NCBI RefSeq assembly: GCF_029433105.1
Contig: NZ_JARNTW010000004.1
Coordinates: 565,253-629,252, forward strand
DNA length: 64,000 bases
Direction: 5' to 3'
Source: Runella sp. MFBS21
Lineage (GTDB): Bacteria; Bacteroidota; Bacteroidia; Cytophagales; Spirosomataceae
The notes under the pieces were generated by a model that had not been told where the DNA came from, made no database searches, and saw only the letters and a list, made by a program, of their open reading frames with translations. A program made the position numbers and the translations under genes. Shown here one piece after another: positions 1-8,348 of the stretch (within the stretch, counting starts at the first letter, position 1; each line of letters begins with the position of its first letter).

Positions 1-176
1 CCGTGAGCTAAAATCCGCTCTAACGATTCGGTACGACTTACTCCTTTGAGGTTTTCGTTGAATTCTTCCGAAATGTCGAAGCCAAGTTTTTCATTGGCAA
101 GGCGTCGCCAAGCTTGGTAGTGAAAATGGGCGGTATCTACGATTACGCCGTCTAAATCAAATAGGAATGCTTTCAT
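1..176 (-). CDS. pgmB: beta-phosphoglucomutase, N-terminal part (cut by window edge)
   Basis: The first 58 codons of a minus-strand gene are present; the rest lies beyond position 1. The protein begins MKAFLFDLDGVIVDTAHFHY, which holds the HAD nucleophile motif DxDGV (D8 and D10) followed by the cap-domain entry typical of beta-phosphoglucomutases, including the NLKGVSRTESLE segment. The family interconverts beta-glucose 1-phosphate and glucose 6-phosphate in the cytoplasm, after maltose or trehalose phosphorolysis. A generic HAD phosphatase is the main alternative, but the FHYQAWRRLA and GVSRTESL segments favour pgmB. The ATG at 176 sits directly before the motif, as expected for a complete N-terminus. 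Confidence 0.75.
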   Translation of the reverse strand, partial: MKAFLFDLDGVIVDTAHFHYQAWRRLANEKLGFDISEEFNENLKGVSRTESLERILAH

Positions 177-230
177 TGTTATAGAATCATAGGTGAAAGA
201 AGTACATGACCAATGCGAGGATTTTTGGAA

Positions 231-1085
231 TTAAGATACAACTGCCGACTCGCACACATAAGTAGGAATGATACCTGTACTTCGAATTCTGATTTCGGCG
301 TCTTCGGCCGGAATATTTCCAGTTAGTACCAATACTGTATCGAGACCAAATTTGTTTCCTCCCGCGATATCAGTCCGAAGTGTATCGCCTACCATTACGA
401 TGTCTTTCTTGCCTACTTCAGGGTTTTGGGTAATGACTCGGTCGTAGGCAAACATAAACATTTGAGCGTCGGGTTTTCCAAAACGAATAAATTGCTTTCC
501 GACGATGCTTTCGAGCATGTCGGCTACGGCACCTATGGCAATAGCCACGTGGGTTTTGGAGGTGGGATAAGTATTGTCAGTATTGGCTACAATGACGGGG
601 ATGTTACGGCGGCGGAGGAGGTTGATTGCTTTGTTAAGGTCTTCATTCCAGTCAAAGCCTTCGTCGTCGAGTAGTACGAGTGCGCTTATCTCGGAGGCTT
701 TGTCGAGATTTAGATTCGTAATCGAAAGGGTCTTTAAGTCGGCTGTTTCGATATAATGAGCCGAATCTTCGGTACCCAGGTAAGCCACTACTCCGTGCTT
801 TACTTTGAGCTGTAAATACTCCCGTGCAAGCATCCCAGAAGAGATGATATTGTCAGGTGTAATGTCTTGCAAACCTAGTCTCCAATACGACTCCGCAAGC
901 TGCTGCGGGCTACGCGAGGCGTCGTTGGTAAGGATATAAAATTGTTTTTGCTGTGCCTGCAAATAAGCAAACGTATCCACAATATTGGGGATAAGCCCAT
1001 TAGAGTTTTTGAGGACTCCAAAGGCATCAAAGAAAAACACTTGATAACGGTCGGCAATATCTGTAAAGTTTTCTAAAGCTAACAT
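231..1085 (-). CDS. HAD-superfamily class IIA hydrolase (NagD-like)
   Basis: A 284-residue cytoplasmic protein with HAD-IIA features. Motif I is FFFDAFGVL near residues 18-26, where the second aspartate of the usual DxD is replaced within DAFGV, as in several class IIA members. Motif II is ILTNDASRS around residue 52, and the C-terminal motif IV is MVGDTLRTDIAGG near residue 230, followed by GLDTVLVLTGN. The family removes phosphate from small metabolites such as sugar phosphates or nucleotides; the substrate cannot be read from sequence. It ends about 55 bp from the pgmB-like gene and is preceded by the phosphotransferase gene with a 30-bp gap, so the three may be co-transcribed. Start is an ATG. 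Confidence 0.8.
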   Translation of the reverse strand: MLALENFTDIADRYQVFFFDAFGVLKNSNGLIPNIVDTFAYLQAQQKQFYILTNDASRSPQQLAESYWRLGLQDITPDNIISSGMLAREYLQLKVKHGVVAYLGTEDSAHYIETADLKTLSITNLNLDKASEISALVLLDDEGFDWNEDLNKAINLLRRRNIPVIVANTDNTYPTSKTHVAIAIGAVADMLESIVGKQFIRFGKPDAQMFMFAYDRVITQNPEVGKKDIVMVGDTLRTDIAGGNKFGLDTVLVLTGNIPAEDAEIRIRSTGIIPTYVCESAVVS

Positions 1086-1115
1086 GCAGGCACAATGGTC
1101 TTTTAATGGATATGA

Positions 1116-2156
1116 TTATAGATTTAAGTTTTTCAAAATAGGGTCTACCGAAAAGGTCTCAATAGAAGGGAAATAAATTTCGTAAGCTTCTCTTTGGAGT
1201 TTGGTAGCATAAGTACGGTGGAAAAAATACCGCCCATATTTGATGACATAATTGAGAATAAAGAAGCGGTATGCTTCGGGCAAGAAACGTACCTCGCGCT
1301 CAGTAAGAGGATATACTTTGTGGTATTCTTCCAAAAACCACCCAAAACGCTCTTCTGCCAAAGGACTAATAAGATAAGAAAACACAGTTCGGTCGCCGGC
1401 ATCTGAACATACGCGACTGAAAAAGTAAAAATCCATGACACGGTAGCTGATCCGAAACCAGTCATAATCCCAGCGCGAAAAAAGCTCTAATTTTTCGGTA
1501 ACTGAAAAATTGCCGATGTTCCAATCTAAAAAAACGGGCATGGTTTCTACCGAGCTTGCGACCATCTTTTTACGATTTTCTAAGAAGAGGTTACATTGTT
1601 GGCGTAGGGCGTCGATGTTCATACGGTGTTCATAGCGACCCGTATCCGTATCAAGCATATCTAGTAAATCTTGGATATCCGAACGCAATGTTTTGGAAGA
1701 CTTTGGCATGACTGAGCTTACACTAGCGCAAGCTTTGTGGAAGCGGGCTATTTCGTTGCCAAGTTTTCGGATGTGATGTTCTTCTAGCCTTCGTGGAAGC
1801 TTTTCAGCGACGCGGATAGGGTTGTAAAACACCACCCAAACATCAATGTTTTCTTCTTGGTGGCGATAGACATACACTTGGTTGTTTTTGACCAGAGATT
1901 TTGCTAGTACGTTTTCAAAAGGATAGAGAAGATTGTTGGCTAAGGTATGAATGAGCCGATGGTCTTCTTTGAAATGCTCATATTTGCCAAAATAAGAAAG
2001 CTTGGCAATAACTCGGTCGCCTCCTTCAAGGTTTACTCTAAAAACGTGATTGGTCGAAACGCGGGCACTTATGTCTTCAATGTTTTCGATGGGGCGGCTT
2101 GCATCGAAGTCGGCCCACGCAAATCTGATGATGGAAGGATAATCTACAAAACGCAT
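1116..2156 (-). CDS. APH-fold phosphotransferase family protein
   Basis: A kinase-like phosphotransferase of about 346 residues. It has an N-lobe lysine in RVIAKLSYFG, a catalytic-loop equivalent FLDWNIGNFS (Asp and Asn in place of the usual HGDxxxxN) and a metal-binding segment WDYDWFRISYRVMDF. Related proteins phosphorylate small hydroxylated substrates (sugars, choline, aminoglycosides); none can be named here. The reading frame is open further upstream to 2192, but I chose the ATG at 2156 because a TATCTTTG promoter box lies at 2171-2178, inside the longer version. It follows mpl with a terminator palindrome between them, so it is probably a separate unit together with the HAD gene downstream. 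Confidence 0.7.
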   Translation of the reverse strand: MRFVDYPSIIRFAWADFDASRPIENIEDISARVSTNHVFRVNLEGGDRVIAKLSYFGKYEHFKEDHRLIHTLANNLLYPFENVLAKSLVKNNQVYVYRHQEENIDVWVVFYNPIRVAEKLPRRLEEHHIRKLGNEIARFHKACASVSSVMPKSSKTLRSDIQDLLDMLDTDTGRYEHRMNIDALRQQCNLFLENRKKMVASSVETMPVFLDWNIGNFSVTEKLELFSRWDYDWFRISYRVMDFYFFSRVCSDAGDRTVFSYLISPLAEERFGWFLEEYHKVYPLTEREVRFLPEAYRFFILNYVIKYGRYFFHRTYATKLQREAYEIYFPSIETFSVDPILKNLNL

Positions 2157-2170
2157 ATTAAAAATTTTTG

Positions 2171-2178
2171 CAAAGATA
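2171..2178 (-). promoter_or_regulatory. Bacteroidota -7 box for the phosphotransferase gene
   Basis: On the minus strand this reads TATCTTTG, a full match to TAnnTTTG. A TTG trinucleotide lies about 22 bp upstream as a possible -33 element. The implied transcript start falls a few bases before the ATG at 2156. Confidence 0.45.
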
Positions 2179-2202
2179 GCGTAATGCGTCATTTTGTAGC
2201 CA

Positions 2203-2233
2203 AAAAATAAACCTCAGAGAATTCTCTGAGGTT
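2203..2233 (-). terminator. Rho-independent terminator downstream of mpl
   Basis: A perfect 24-bp palindrome (2210-2233, arms AACCTCAGAGAA / TTCTCTGAGGTT) is followed on the minus strand by a T-rich run (the AAAAAATAA of the plus strand at 2202-2210). It sits 44 bp past the mpl stop codon. Confidence 0.75.
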
Positions 2234-2276
2234 GGCAAGGTTTGGTTTGGAGTAGCAGATAAAAAATAGTTGGCGT

Positions 2277-3641
2277 TTAGCTTTTTAGAATATCATTCGT
2301 TAATGTTTTTAAATCTAATCCGCCAAAAGTGCCCGAACTCATCATGAGTAGATTGGCATTTTGCCACGACTGAGACAATAAAAATTGCTGAAGCGCTTCG
2401 ACGTCGGTAAATACCTCCAAACGCTCCAACTTAAAAGCGGCCTTTACATCAGCGGGTTCGATAGGGGCAAGTCGCTTATGAGTGAGCGTATGTGGGTTGT
2501 AATAGACAATAGCGGTATCTGCGGCGTCGAGTTTATGAGCATACTGTCCAATAAAATCTTTGTTGAGGCTACTAAAAGTATGAAGCTCTACGCAGGCTAT
2601 AAGTTTTCTTTCAGGAAACTGCGATTTGGCGGCTTTGGTAGTGGCTTCTACTTTGGATGGAGCATGGGCAAAATCTTTAAAAACAGCTGTATGCTCATTT
2701 TTGCCTAATGTTTCCATGCGATTGCTTGCTCCTTTGAAGGTCTGAATCGCTCGATAAAACTGCTCAGTCGTGAGTCCGAGTTCTTCGCAGACAGCTAGGG
2801 CACCACTGATATTTTTCATGTTGTGCTCCCCAAATACCAATAAAGGCACATCGCCATAGTTTGTAGTAATCAGGAAGGTCTGCCCGTTAACGATTTTGTG
2901 GGCGTGTACTTCATAGGGCACGGGTCTTATGTCTACCCTTTCATTTTTGCCAATGACATCGAGCATGTCGTCGGTTTCGTCAAAAATCAGCACACCTGAT
3001 TTGGGCAGAGAGTCAGCGAGCTGTTCAAATTGCTTCACGTAGCTTTCCCAAGTAGGAAATACATTGTAGTGATCCCACGCAATGCCACTGATAAGGGCGA
3101 TGTGAGGATGATAATGTAAAAACTTGGGGGCTAGGTCGGTAGGCGAGGCGGGGTATTCATCGCCTTCTACCACAATAAGCGGGGCTTCATCTGATAGCTT
3201 TACCATAGTCTCAAAGCCATCAAGCTGCGCCCCTACAAGGTAATCAAACTGACGTTGATTGACCCGCAATGCGTGCAACACCATCGACGTGATAGTGGTT
3301 TTGCCATGACTCCCCGCAATCACCACACGCTGTTTATCGAGGCTTTGCTGATAAATATATTCTGGATAAGAGTAAATAGCCAACCCTAATTCTTGGGCGC
3401 GAGCAAGCTCAGGGTTATCTTTACGAGCGTGCATCCCTAAAATCACCGCGTCGAGATTGGAATGTATTTTTTCAGGAAACCATCCTATTTCGGCTGGTAA
3501 TAAACCTAGTTTTTGGAGCTTTGTGCGAGCTGGATCGTAGATTTCGTCATCGGAGCCGGTTACTTGGTAACCTTTGCGATGCAAGGCAATCGCCAAGTTG
3601 TGCATCACACTTCCACCAATGGCAATAAAATGAACTTGCAT
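2277..3641 (-). CDS. mpl: UDP-N-acetylmuramate:L-Ala-gamma-D-Glu-meso-DAP ligase (Mpl-like)
   Basis: A 454-residue Mur-ligase-family enzyme. It starts with a MurC-type nucleotide-binding segment (MQVHFIAIGGSVMHNLAIAL) and carries the ATP P-loop GSHGKTTITSM near residue 110, the VVEGDEY metal and substrate segment near 157 and the HNMKN / FAHAPSKVEATTKA segments of the C-terminal domains. Mpl joins recycled murein tripeptide to UDP-MurNAc and so bypasses de novo side-chain synthesis. MurC is the main alternative, but the GGSVMHNLA variant and the FAHAP motif are typical of Mpl. It is divergent from tsaB across 146 bp. Confidence 0.88.
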   Translation of the reverse strand: MQVHFIAIGGSVMHNLAIALHRKGYQVTGSDDEIYDPARTKLQKLGLLPAEIGWFPEKIHSNLDAVILGMHARKDNPELARAQELGLAIYSYPEYIYQQSLDKQRVVIAGSHGKTTITSMVLHALRVNQRQFDYLVGAQLDGFETMVKLSDEAPLIVVEGDEYPASPTDLAPKFLHYHPHIALISGIAWDHYNVFPTWESYVKQFEQLADSLPKSGVLIFDETDDMLDVIGKNERVDIRPVPYEVHAHKIVNGQTFLITTNYGDVPLLVFGEHNMKNISGALAVCEELGLTTEQFYRAIQTFKGASNRMETLGKNEHTAVFKDFAHAPSKVEATTKAAKSQFPERKLIACVELHTFSSLNKDFIGQYAHKLDAADTAIVYYNPHTLTHKRLAPIEPADVKAAFKLERLEVFTDVEALQQFLLSQSWQNANLLMMSSGTFGGLDLKTLTNDILKS

Positions 3642-3692
3642 TTGTGTTGGTATCTGAGTTTGAAAAAACTTCCAATGATTCTACCTCCGAAC

Positions 3693-3770
3693 TTGGAAAG
3701 TTTGATGAATAGAGTTGTTATTTGCAAAAGCAAATTAACAGCCAATCATTTAAACTATCAAACTTTTCAA
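3693..3770. repeat. Imperfect inverted repeat in the mpl/tsaB divergent region
   Basis: The arms are TTGGAAAGTTTGAT (3693-3706) and ATCAAACTTTTCAA (3757-3770), 13 of 14 positions pairing, separated by 50 bp. The core AACTTGGAAAGT also occurs in a separate inverted repeat at 36008-36070. Confidence 0.5.
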
Positions 3771-3787
3771 ATAATACCCCCACAAAC

Positions 3788-4471
3788 GTGTCACTTTTAT
3801 TAAGTATTGATACCTCTACTCGTGGCTGTTCTGTCGCCTTACATCAAGATGCAGCGCTTTTGGTGAGTTATGATTTATTGGCCGAGAAGTCGTCATCTGG
3901 GATGTTAACGACCCTGATTCAGAATGCCGTAACTCACTCAGGATTTACACTTTCGGACCTAGACGCCATTGCCGTGGCCAAAGGCCCCGGCTCATATACT
4001 GGACTAAGAATTGCGGTTTCTACGGCCAAAGGGCTTTGTTTTGCACTAGATAGACCGCTTATCAGTGTAAACACACTAGCAGCGATGACTGCTCAAGTGG
4101 TAGATTTTTTTGATGAAACGACGCTTTTCTGTCCTATGCTTGATGCCCGCCGGATGGAGGTCTACTGTGCCATATATGATAGTAAGCTGCAAGAATTAGA
4201 ACCTACCCAAGCTAAAATCATTGATTTGAATTCTTTTGAAAATTTACTTCAAAAATCACGGGTTGTGTTTTTGGGGGATGGTGCAACCAAGTGCCGACAA
4301 GTTTTAGAACATCATTCTAATGCACATTTTCGACTTCCTGTAGTATATCCTTCGGCCAAAACGGTAGGACAATTGGCAACGGATTTGTGGAAGCAACAAC
4401 GTTTTGAAAATGTAGCCGAATTTGAGCCTTACTATCTAAAGGAATTTATGACTACCACTCCTAAAAAATAA
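3788..4471 (+). CDS. tsaB: tRNA threonylcarbamoyladenosine biosynthesis protein TsaB
   Basis: TsaB is the catalytically inactive paralogue that partners TsaD (with TsaE) in making t6A37 on ANN-decoding tRNAs. The protein has the ASKHA start LSIDTSTRGCSVAL, the conserved AVAKGPGSYTGLRIAVSTAKGL segment, which is strongly diagnostic, and MLDARRMEVYCAIYD. The frame is open upstream to a TTG at 3722, but the GTG at 3788 puts the start four residues before the conserved IDTSTRG, as in the family; the upstream residues look like translated intergenic DNA. The resulting 227-residue length is normal for Bacteroidota TsaB. Confidence 0.88.
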   Translation: MSLLLSIDTSTRGCSVALHQDAALLVSYDLLAEKSSSGMLTTLIQNAVTHSGFTLSDLDAIAVAKGPGSYTGLRIAVSTAKGLCFALDRPLISVNTLAAMTAQVVDFFDETTLFCPMLDARRMEVYCAIYDSKLQELEPTQAKIIDLNSFENLLQKSRVVFLGDGATKCRQVLEHHSNAHFRLPVVYPSAKTVGQLATDLWKQQRFENVAEFEPYYLKEFMTTTPKK

Positions 4472-4533
4472 AGAGTCATACTTTTTTCTCCTAAACTTCG
4501 TTCAAAGTCATAATTACATTTTACATGTATCGC

Positions 4534-5643
4534 ATGAAAAAAATACTCAATTATTCTCTTGGCCTGTTAATCATATTGGTAAGTGCCTGTTCAAAAAAAA
4601 GTGACCCTCTTCCCAAAGGCATTGATGCGGTTTTTGTGGGAAGTAGCGACAACAAACTCTACGCTGTAGATGCAAAAACTGGAACAAAAATGTGGGAGTT
4701 TGAGGCAAAAGGAGCCGTACATTCGTCGCCAGCATTGGGAGTAGGACTTGTAATTGTGGGGAGTTCGGATGAAAAAGTATATGCATTAGATATCAAAACA
4801 GGGGCCAAAGCGTGGGAGTTTGCCGCAGGAATGGGTATTTCGTCGGCTCCATTGGTGCAAGATGCCACTGTGTTTGTTGGTATGGGAAGTACTTCCAACT
4901 TTACGAGCAAGTTGTACGCTTTAGATATTGCATCAGGAAATAAAAAATGGGAATTTTCGGTCGATGGTATTAGTATTTCTTCCCCAACTCTTGCTAATGG
5001 AAAAATATATGTAGGAGGTTTTACGAATGTGTATGCGCTTGACGCCAAAACGGGTGTCCAAAAATGGGAATTTAAAACAGGCTCCGGGGTAGATTCATCG
5101 CCAGCGGTGGCCGATGGAGTCGTATATGTAGGAAGCAATGATTATAATGTGTATGCTTTGGATGCAGAAACTGGTACCCAAAAATGGAAATTTGCGACAA
5201 GTGGAGAGGTAAGCTCTTCGCCTACTGTATCTGAGGGCGTGGTGTTTATTGGTAGTTTTGATCGCAAGTTTTATGCACTCAATGCCCAAACTGGCGCCAA
5301 ACAGTGGGAATATAGAGCCGAGGGTCCTATTTTTTCGTCGCCCGTAGTAGTGAATGGAGTTGTTTATACAGGAAGTATCGATTCAAGAACATACGCACTT
5401 GACGTCAAAACGGGGGCTAAGAAGTGGGAGTCAGTAAGCGCCAATCGTATCCAGTCCTCGCCCACTGTGACAGATAGTACAGTGTATATCGGTGGTATCG
5501 ACGATCGTCTTTATGCTTTAGATAGTCGTACAGGGGCGAAAAAATGGGAGTTTAGAACAGGAGGGAGTATTTATTCCTCTCCTGCGGTGCTCACAAGTGC
5601 TGCTAAGGTGTACTATTCGGGGGTGAGTGGAGCACAGCAATAA
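4534..5643 (+). CDS. PQQ-repeat beta-propeller lipoprotein (BamB-like fold)
   Basis: The N-terminus MKKILNYSLGLLIILVSAC is a lipoprotein signal peptide with a lipobox ending at Cys19. The remainder consists of about eight roughly 38-40-residue repeats, each with the pattern DxKLYALDxxTGxKxWEF followed by SSPxVxDGxVYVG, which is the PQQ-binding-like propeller blade. Such lipoproteins face the periplasm and act as scaffolds (for example BamB) or non-enzymatic propellers. No PQQ-dehydrogenase catalytic residues or extra domains are visible, so an enzymatic role is unlikely. An ATG nine bases upstream (4525) is possible; the ATG at 4534 gives a standard signal peptide. The internal DNA repeats are diverged enough to be stable. 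Confidence 0.8.
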   Translation: MKKILNYSLGLLIILVSACSKKSDPLPKGIDAVFVGSSDNKLYAVDAKTGTKMWEFEAKGAVHSSPALGVGLVIVGSSDEKVYALDIKTGAKAWEFAAGMGISSAPLVQDATVFVGMGSTSNFTSKLYALDIASGNKKWEFSVDGISISSPTLANGKIYVGGFTNVYALDAKTGVQKWEFKTGSGVDSSPAVADGVVYVGSNDYNVYALDAETGTQKWKFATSGEVSSSPTVSEGVVFIGSFDRKFYALNAQTGAKQWEYRAEGPIFSSPVVVNGVVYTGSIDSRTYALDVKTGAKKWESVSANRIQSSPTVTDSTVYIGGIDDRLYALDSRTGAKKWEFRTGGSIYSSPAVLTSAAKVYYSGVSGAQQ

Positions 5644-5767
5644 GGCAGATCAATCTTGACATCTGGGAAGAATAATTTTGAGTACAAATTAATTTTACTT
5701 ATTAATGAACTTTTATCAAATAAAATCTTGTTCCTCAAAAGCCTAATTGGCAAACACGTAATGCTCT

Positions 5768-6139
5768 GGGGTCGCCATGGTTTTGACAGCGAGTTGAGGC
5801 AATACGTATAAGCACGTCGGGACGTGAGCGCGAGTCCTGTTAAAAACACGCTTAAACAATAGCTGGCGAATATAGCTACGCTATGGCTGCTTAATCCGGA
5901 GTGATTAAGCATTAGCCATCGTCTCTCCAACCTCCGTCTTGCTGGTTGGGTCAAGGGGCGTCGAAACGCGAGACTGGCCGCGCTAACGTTGCTAACACGC
6001 GGTGAGACACTAGCAAATAAGGCGATTGCTTAGGTCTGTTTTGAACCTTACTTTTGCTCGAAAACCTAATCAAAACTAAGCGTGTAGAAGGCGTACGGTT
6101 TCCTTGTTCTGGACGCGGGTTCGACTCCCGCCGACTCCA
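5768..6139 (+). ncRNA. ssrA: Transfer-messenger RNA (tmRNA)
   Basis: The 5' end GGGGTCG (5768-5774) pairs with CGACTCC (6132-6138) to form the acceptor stem, and the T-arm GGTTCGACTCC precedes it. CCA is not encoded. Within the body, the tag frame at 5865-5894 encodes GEYSYAMAA followed by TAA (resume codon GGC at 5865), ending in the AMAA signal for proteases. The RNA rescues ribosomes stalled on broken messages together with SmpB. Length (372 nt) and the pseudoknot-rich 3' half fit a one-piece tmRNA. A strong terminator follows. Confidence 0.95.
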
Positions 6140-6149
6140 CAACTACAAT

Positions 6150-6187
6150 AAAAGACCCCTCAAAATTATCGTTTTGAGGGGTCTTTT
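6150..6187 (+). terminator. Terminator of tmRNA
   Basis: AAAAGACCCCTCAAAA (6150-6165) pairs perfectly with TTTTGAGGGGTCTTTT (6172-6187) around a six-base loop. The flanking A and T runs make it functional in either direction. Confidence 0.85.
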
Positions 6188-6270
6188 GTGTTTATATGCT
6201 GCGTTTTTAGTCAAATTTGCTCCCTTTAATGAAAGGTATTTATTACATTGTTAGCTAAGTTTCTTTAAAC

Positions 6271-6386
6271 TTTACCCGCGGATTGGCGCAGATTGAAATC
6301 GCGGACAAACGCAGATGATTGGCTATATGCCCCCTTTTTCGGCGAAAATTTGCGTTTGTATTATTCAGCGGACTTCTGCGGGTAAA
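6271..6386. repeat. Imperfect 116-bp nested inverted repeat (REP/MITE-like)
   Basis: Outer arms TTTACCCGC (6271-6279) and GCGGGTAAA (6378-6386); inner arms ACAAACGCA (6305-6313) and TGCGTTTGT (6351-6359). Short GCGCAGATT / ACGCAGATG direct motifs lie in the left half. No coding potential is visible. The interval from the tmRNA terminator to 6508 otherwise shows nothing recognisable. Confidence 0.5.
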
Positions 6387-6507
6387 AAATAAAACTATTT
6401 ACTTAACAGTGTATTTATTCCCCTATCTGAGTCATATCAAATTCAATAAAGAGCTTACGAACTATGATATTGCCCTCTTCCTCGGTATCATAATCAAATA
6501 CTAACGG

Positions 6508-6601
6508 GTCGAAACCGAACAAAATTACTTTGTGAGTCAACAACATATTGATATTGTCTGACAGCATCATAAGTCGAAACCGAACAAAATTACTTTGTGA
6601 G
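6508..6601. repeat. Pair of identical 29-bp direct repeats, 36-bp spacer
   Basis: GTCGAAACCGAACAAAATTA followed by CTTTGTGAG occurs at 6508-6536 and again at 6573-6601. The copies are identical and contain a short dyad (ACAAA / TTTGT). The geometry would fit one CRISPR repeat-spacer-repeat unit, but two copies with no cas gene in the window are not enough to call an array. Confidence 0.6.
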
Positions 6602-6609
6602 AGACTGAA

Positions 6610-7096
6610 TTAGGCGGCGTTGTTGAATGTCAAGTGAATCTTTAGTTTGGGCGCGTCTAACAATTGGCTCAACTTTTCAAGGTTTGTGTTTCTTATCTCA
6701 ATGTACTGTCGTAGGTGGGTATCCTTGATACCGTTGGCGCGGTATTGGTCGATGATTTCGGTGTCCATTTCAATCAACTGAAATAGTTTAGCAACGGCGG
6801 CGGCTCTTTGTTCGTGGCTCAGTATCAACTCTTGTATTTGTTCCGTAGTTCTAAAAATTAAGTTGGATAATGCCCTTTGAACGTTTGGTAAAAGAATCTG
6901 TCGTAAAATCAAACAACCAACGTTTACACTCTACTACGTAAATTTGGTGTAGTTTTAGGGGATACGTTTTTACAAAGTATCCGTCTATTCCTGTCTTTCG
7001 CTGATAACGTTGTTTACGTAGGTGTTCAATTCCTTTTTCGTGTAGTTCTGTCCTGTAATCTTTCGGATAGATGCCCAAAAGAGGCTTAATTTGCAA
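6610..7096 (-). pseudogene. Truncated, frame-broken PD-(D/E)xK nuclease-like gene
   Basis: Two overlapping minus-strand frames look like one broken gene. The upstream frame (7096 to 6851) has no ATG and stays open back to a terminator, so the true 5' end is probably missing. It contains KTGIDGYF and IYVVECKRW, that is D38, E56 and K58, spaced like the D...ExK core of restriction-endonuclease-fold domains found in toxins and mobile-element nucleases. The second frame (6912 to 6610) continues with an alpha-helical segment of about 90 residues (RTTEQIQELILSHEQRAAAV). A frame change somewhere in 6851-6912 would join them. I do not recognise the family; the nuclease reading is inference from the motif. 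Confidence 0.4.
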
Positions 7097-7123
7097 ATAA
7101 AAAGCAAGAAAAACATTAAAAAG

Positions 7124-7155
7124 ATAAAGCCCCGCTATCGTGAGCGGGGCTTTAT
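7124..7155. terminator. Bidirectional terminator-like hairpin
   Basis: ATAAAGCCCCGCT (7124-7136) pairs with AGCGGGGCTTTAT (7143-7155). It lies just upstream of the broken nuclease gene, suggesting that the gene that once used it is gone. Confidence 0.65.
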
Positions 7156-7188
7156 ACTGACTATTCCTAAACCCTTAACCTTTTCTAC

Positions 7189-7257
7189 ATGAAAAAACTA
7201 ATTCTATCTTTTTCTCAAATTCTTTTCCTCTATCTCAAAAACCGTTCAGCTGCCTGA
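7189..7257 (+). other. 22-codon leader-like ORF in an otherwise empty interval
   Basis: ATG AAA AAA CTA starts a 22-residue peptide with a hydrophobic, signal-peptide-like N-terminus (MKKLILSFSQILFLYL) that ends at a TGA. It may be the remnant of a lost secreted-protein gene or chance. The rest of 7160-7708 is very AT-rich and I see no gene, RNA or repeat in it. Confidence 0.2.
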
Positions 7258-7708
7258 TTGGTTCCACTTTGAGAAGCTCTGTAGCGTGTATTTTAAATCT
7301 AAATGACACTTAATACTGAGCTTTGAAACTTACTAGTTTAGACGAGCTTTGATTCTAAAAAGTCACTGTTTTTTAAAAAAACTTTTTGCTTTTTTAATTT
7401 AGCTTAGCTTTAAAGAATCCAAAACCTAGTCTCTATACAAATATATTAAACTTAACTAGTGTTTTCATCTTAAAGTTCAATTTGCTTGCGCTGATTGAAC
7501 GATACAAAGGTCGGAATAAATTTTATAAATCCAAATTTTGAATTTTGACGAATCGAAAGATTGTTCTAAATAAACTTCTTAAAGTCAGTAGTTTATAGAA
7601 CTTATTTGGAAGTTGTTTTGATATTAAAAGAATTTTATTCTGCTTAGAATAATACAACTTATATAAAATTTTTATTTTCAAAAAAACAAAATTCTTTAAA
7701 AAGTACAA

Positions 7709-8269
7709 TCATTGATTGAAATTATTCATAGCGTTCTGTAATCCTAAAGTACAAAAACTGAGTATTGCATCTCCAGCGCGGTCTAAATCGATGAGTAATT
7801 CTTCGAAAGAATCTTCTGGAAAATTACTTAAAACAAATTTTACCTGCTGTCCTTTGGGAAAATCGTTGCCGACTCCAAATCTCAAACGGGCGTATTCTTG
7901 CGTACCCAACAATTCTTCAATATTGCGAAGACCATTGTGACCGCCGTTGGAGCCTTTAGGTTTAATTCTAATTTTTCCTTGTGGCAGTTGGATTTCGTCC
8001 GTAATGACCAAAATATTTTCAAGGGGGATTTTCCACGCTTCCATATAATACCTAATGGCCTTACCACTGAGGTTCATATAAGTAGTAGGTTTGATAAGAT
8101 ATATCTGCCGACCTTTATGCTTAAATTCGGCGGTGTAGGCTAGTTTTTGCATCGAAAACTTGACATCGTGCTGCGCAGCGAGTCTGTCCAAAACCATAAA
8201 GCCAATGTTATGACGAGTAAAAGCATATTCTGGGCCAATATTGCCCAAGCCTACGATAAGATACTTCAT
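7709..8269 (-). CDS. pth: Peptidyl-tRNA hydrolase
   Basis: A 186-residue enzyme that frees tRNA from prematurely released peptidyl-tRNA. It starts MKYLIVGLGNIGPEYAFTRH, containing the conserved Asn10 and catalytic His20, followed by PTTYMNLSG, VITDEIQLPQGKIRIKPKGS (catalytic Asp) and GGHNGLRNIEELLGT. The frame is open to 8389, but the ATG at 8269 places MKYLIVGLGN at the N-terminus as in the family; the extra 40 residues have no homology features and run into the downstream end of the response-regulator gene. Confidence 0.95.
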   Translation of the reverse strand: MKYLIVGLGNIGPEYAFTRHNIGFMVLDRLAAQHDVKFSMQKLAYTAEFKHKGRQIYLIKPTTYMNLSGKAIRYYMEAWKIPLENILVITDEIQLPQGKIRIKPKGSNGGHNGLRNIEELLGTQEYARLRFGVGNDFPKGQQVKFVLSNFPEDSFEELLIDLDRAGDAILSFCTLGLQNAMNNFNQ

Positions 8270-8348
8270 ATTGTTAATTGAATGAATGACGGAAAAGTCG
8301 TTTTGAGGATGCAAAACAACAATTCTTTTCCTAAAAATGGAAGATGAA

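Noticed and set aside
4659..5138. Open frame antisense to the propeller gene
   Set aside because: It mirrors the repetitive blades of the real gene and has no independent features.
5613..6142. Open frames on the minus strand across the tmRNA region
   Set aside because: They fall on a structural RNA gene and carry no protein motif.
7523..7708. 61-codon minus-strand frame downstream of pth
   Set aside because: Phe/Lys/Leu-rich translation of AT-rich DNA, no promoter, directly after pth; not a credible protein.
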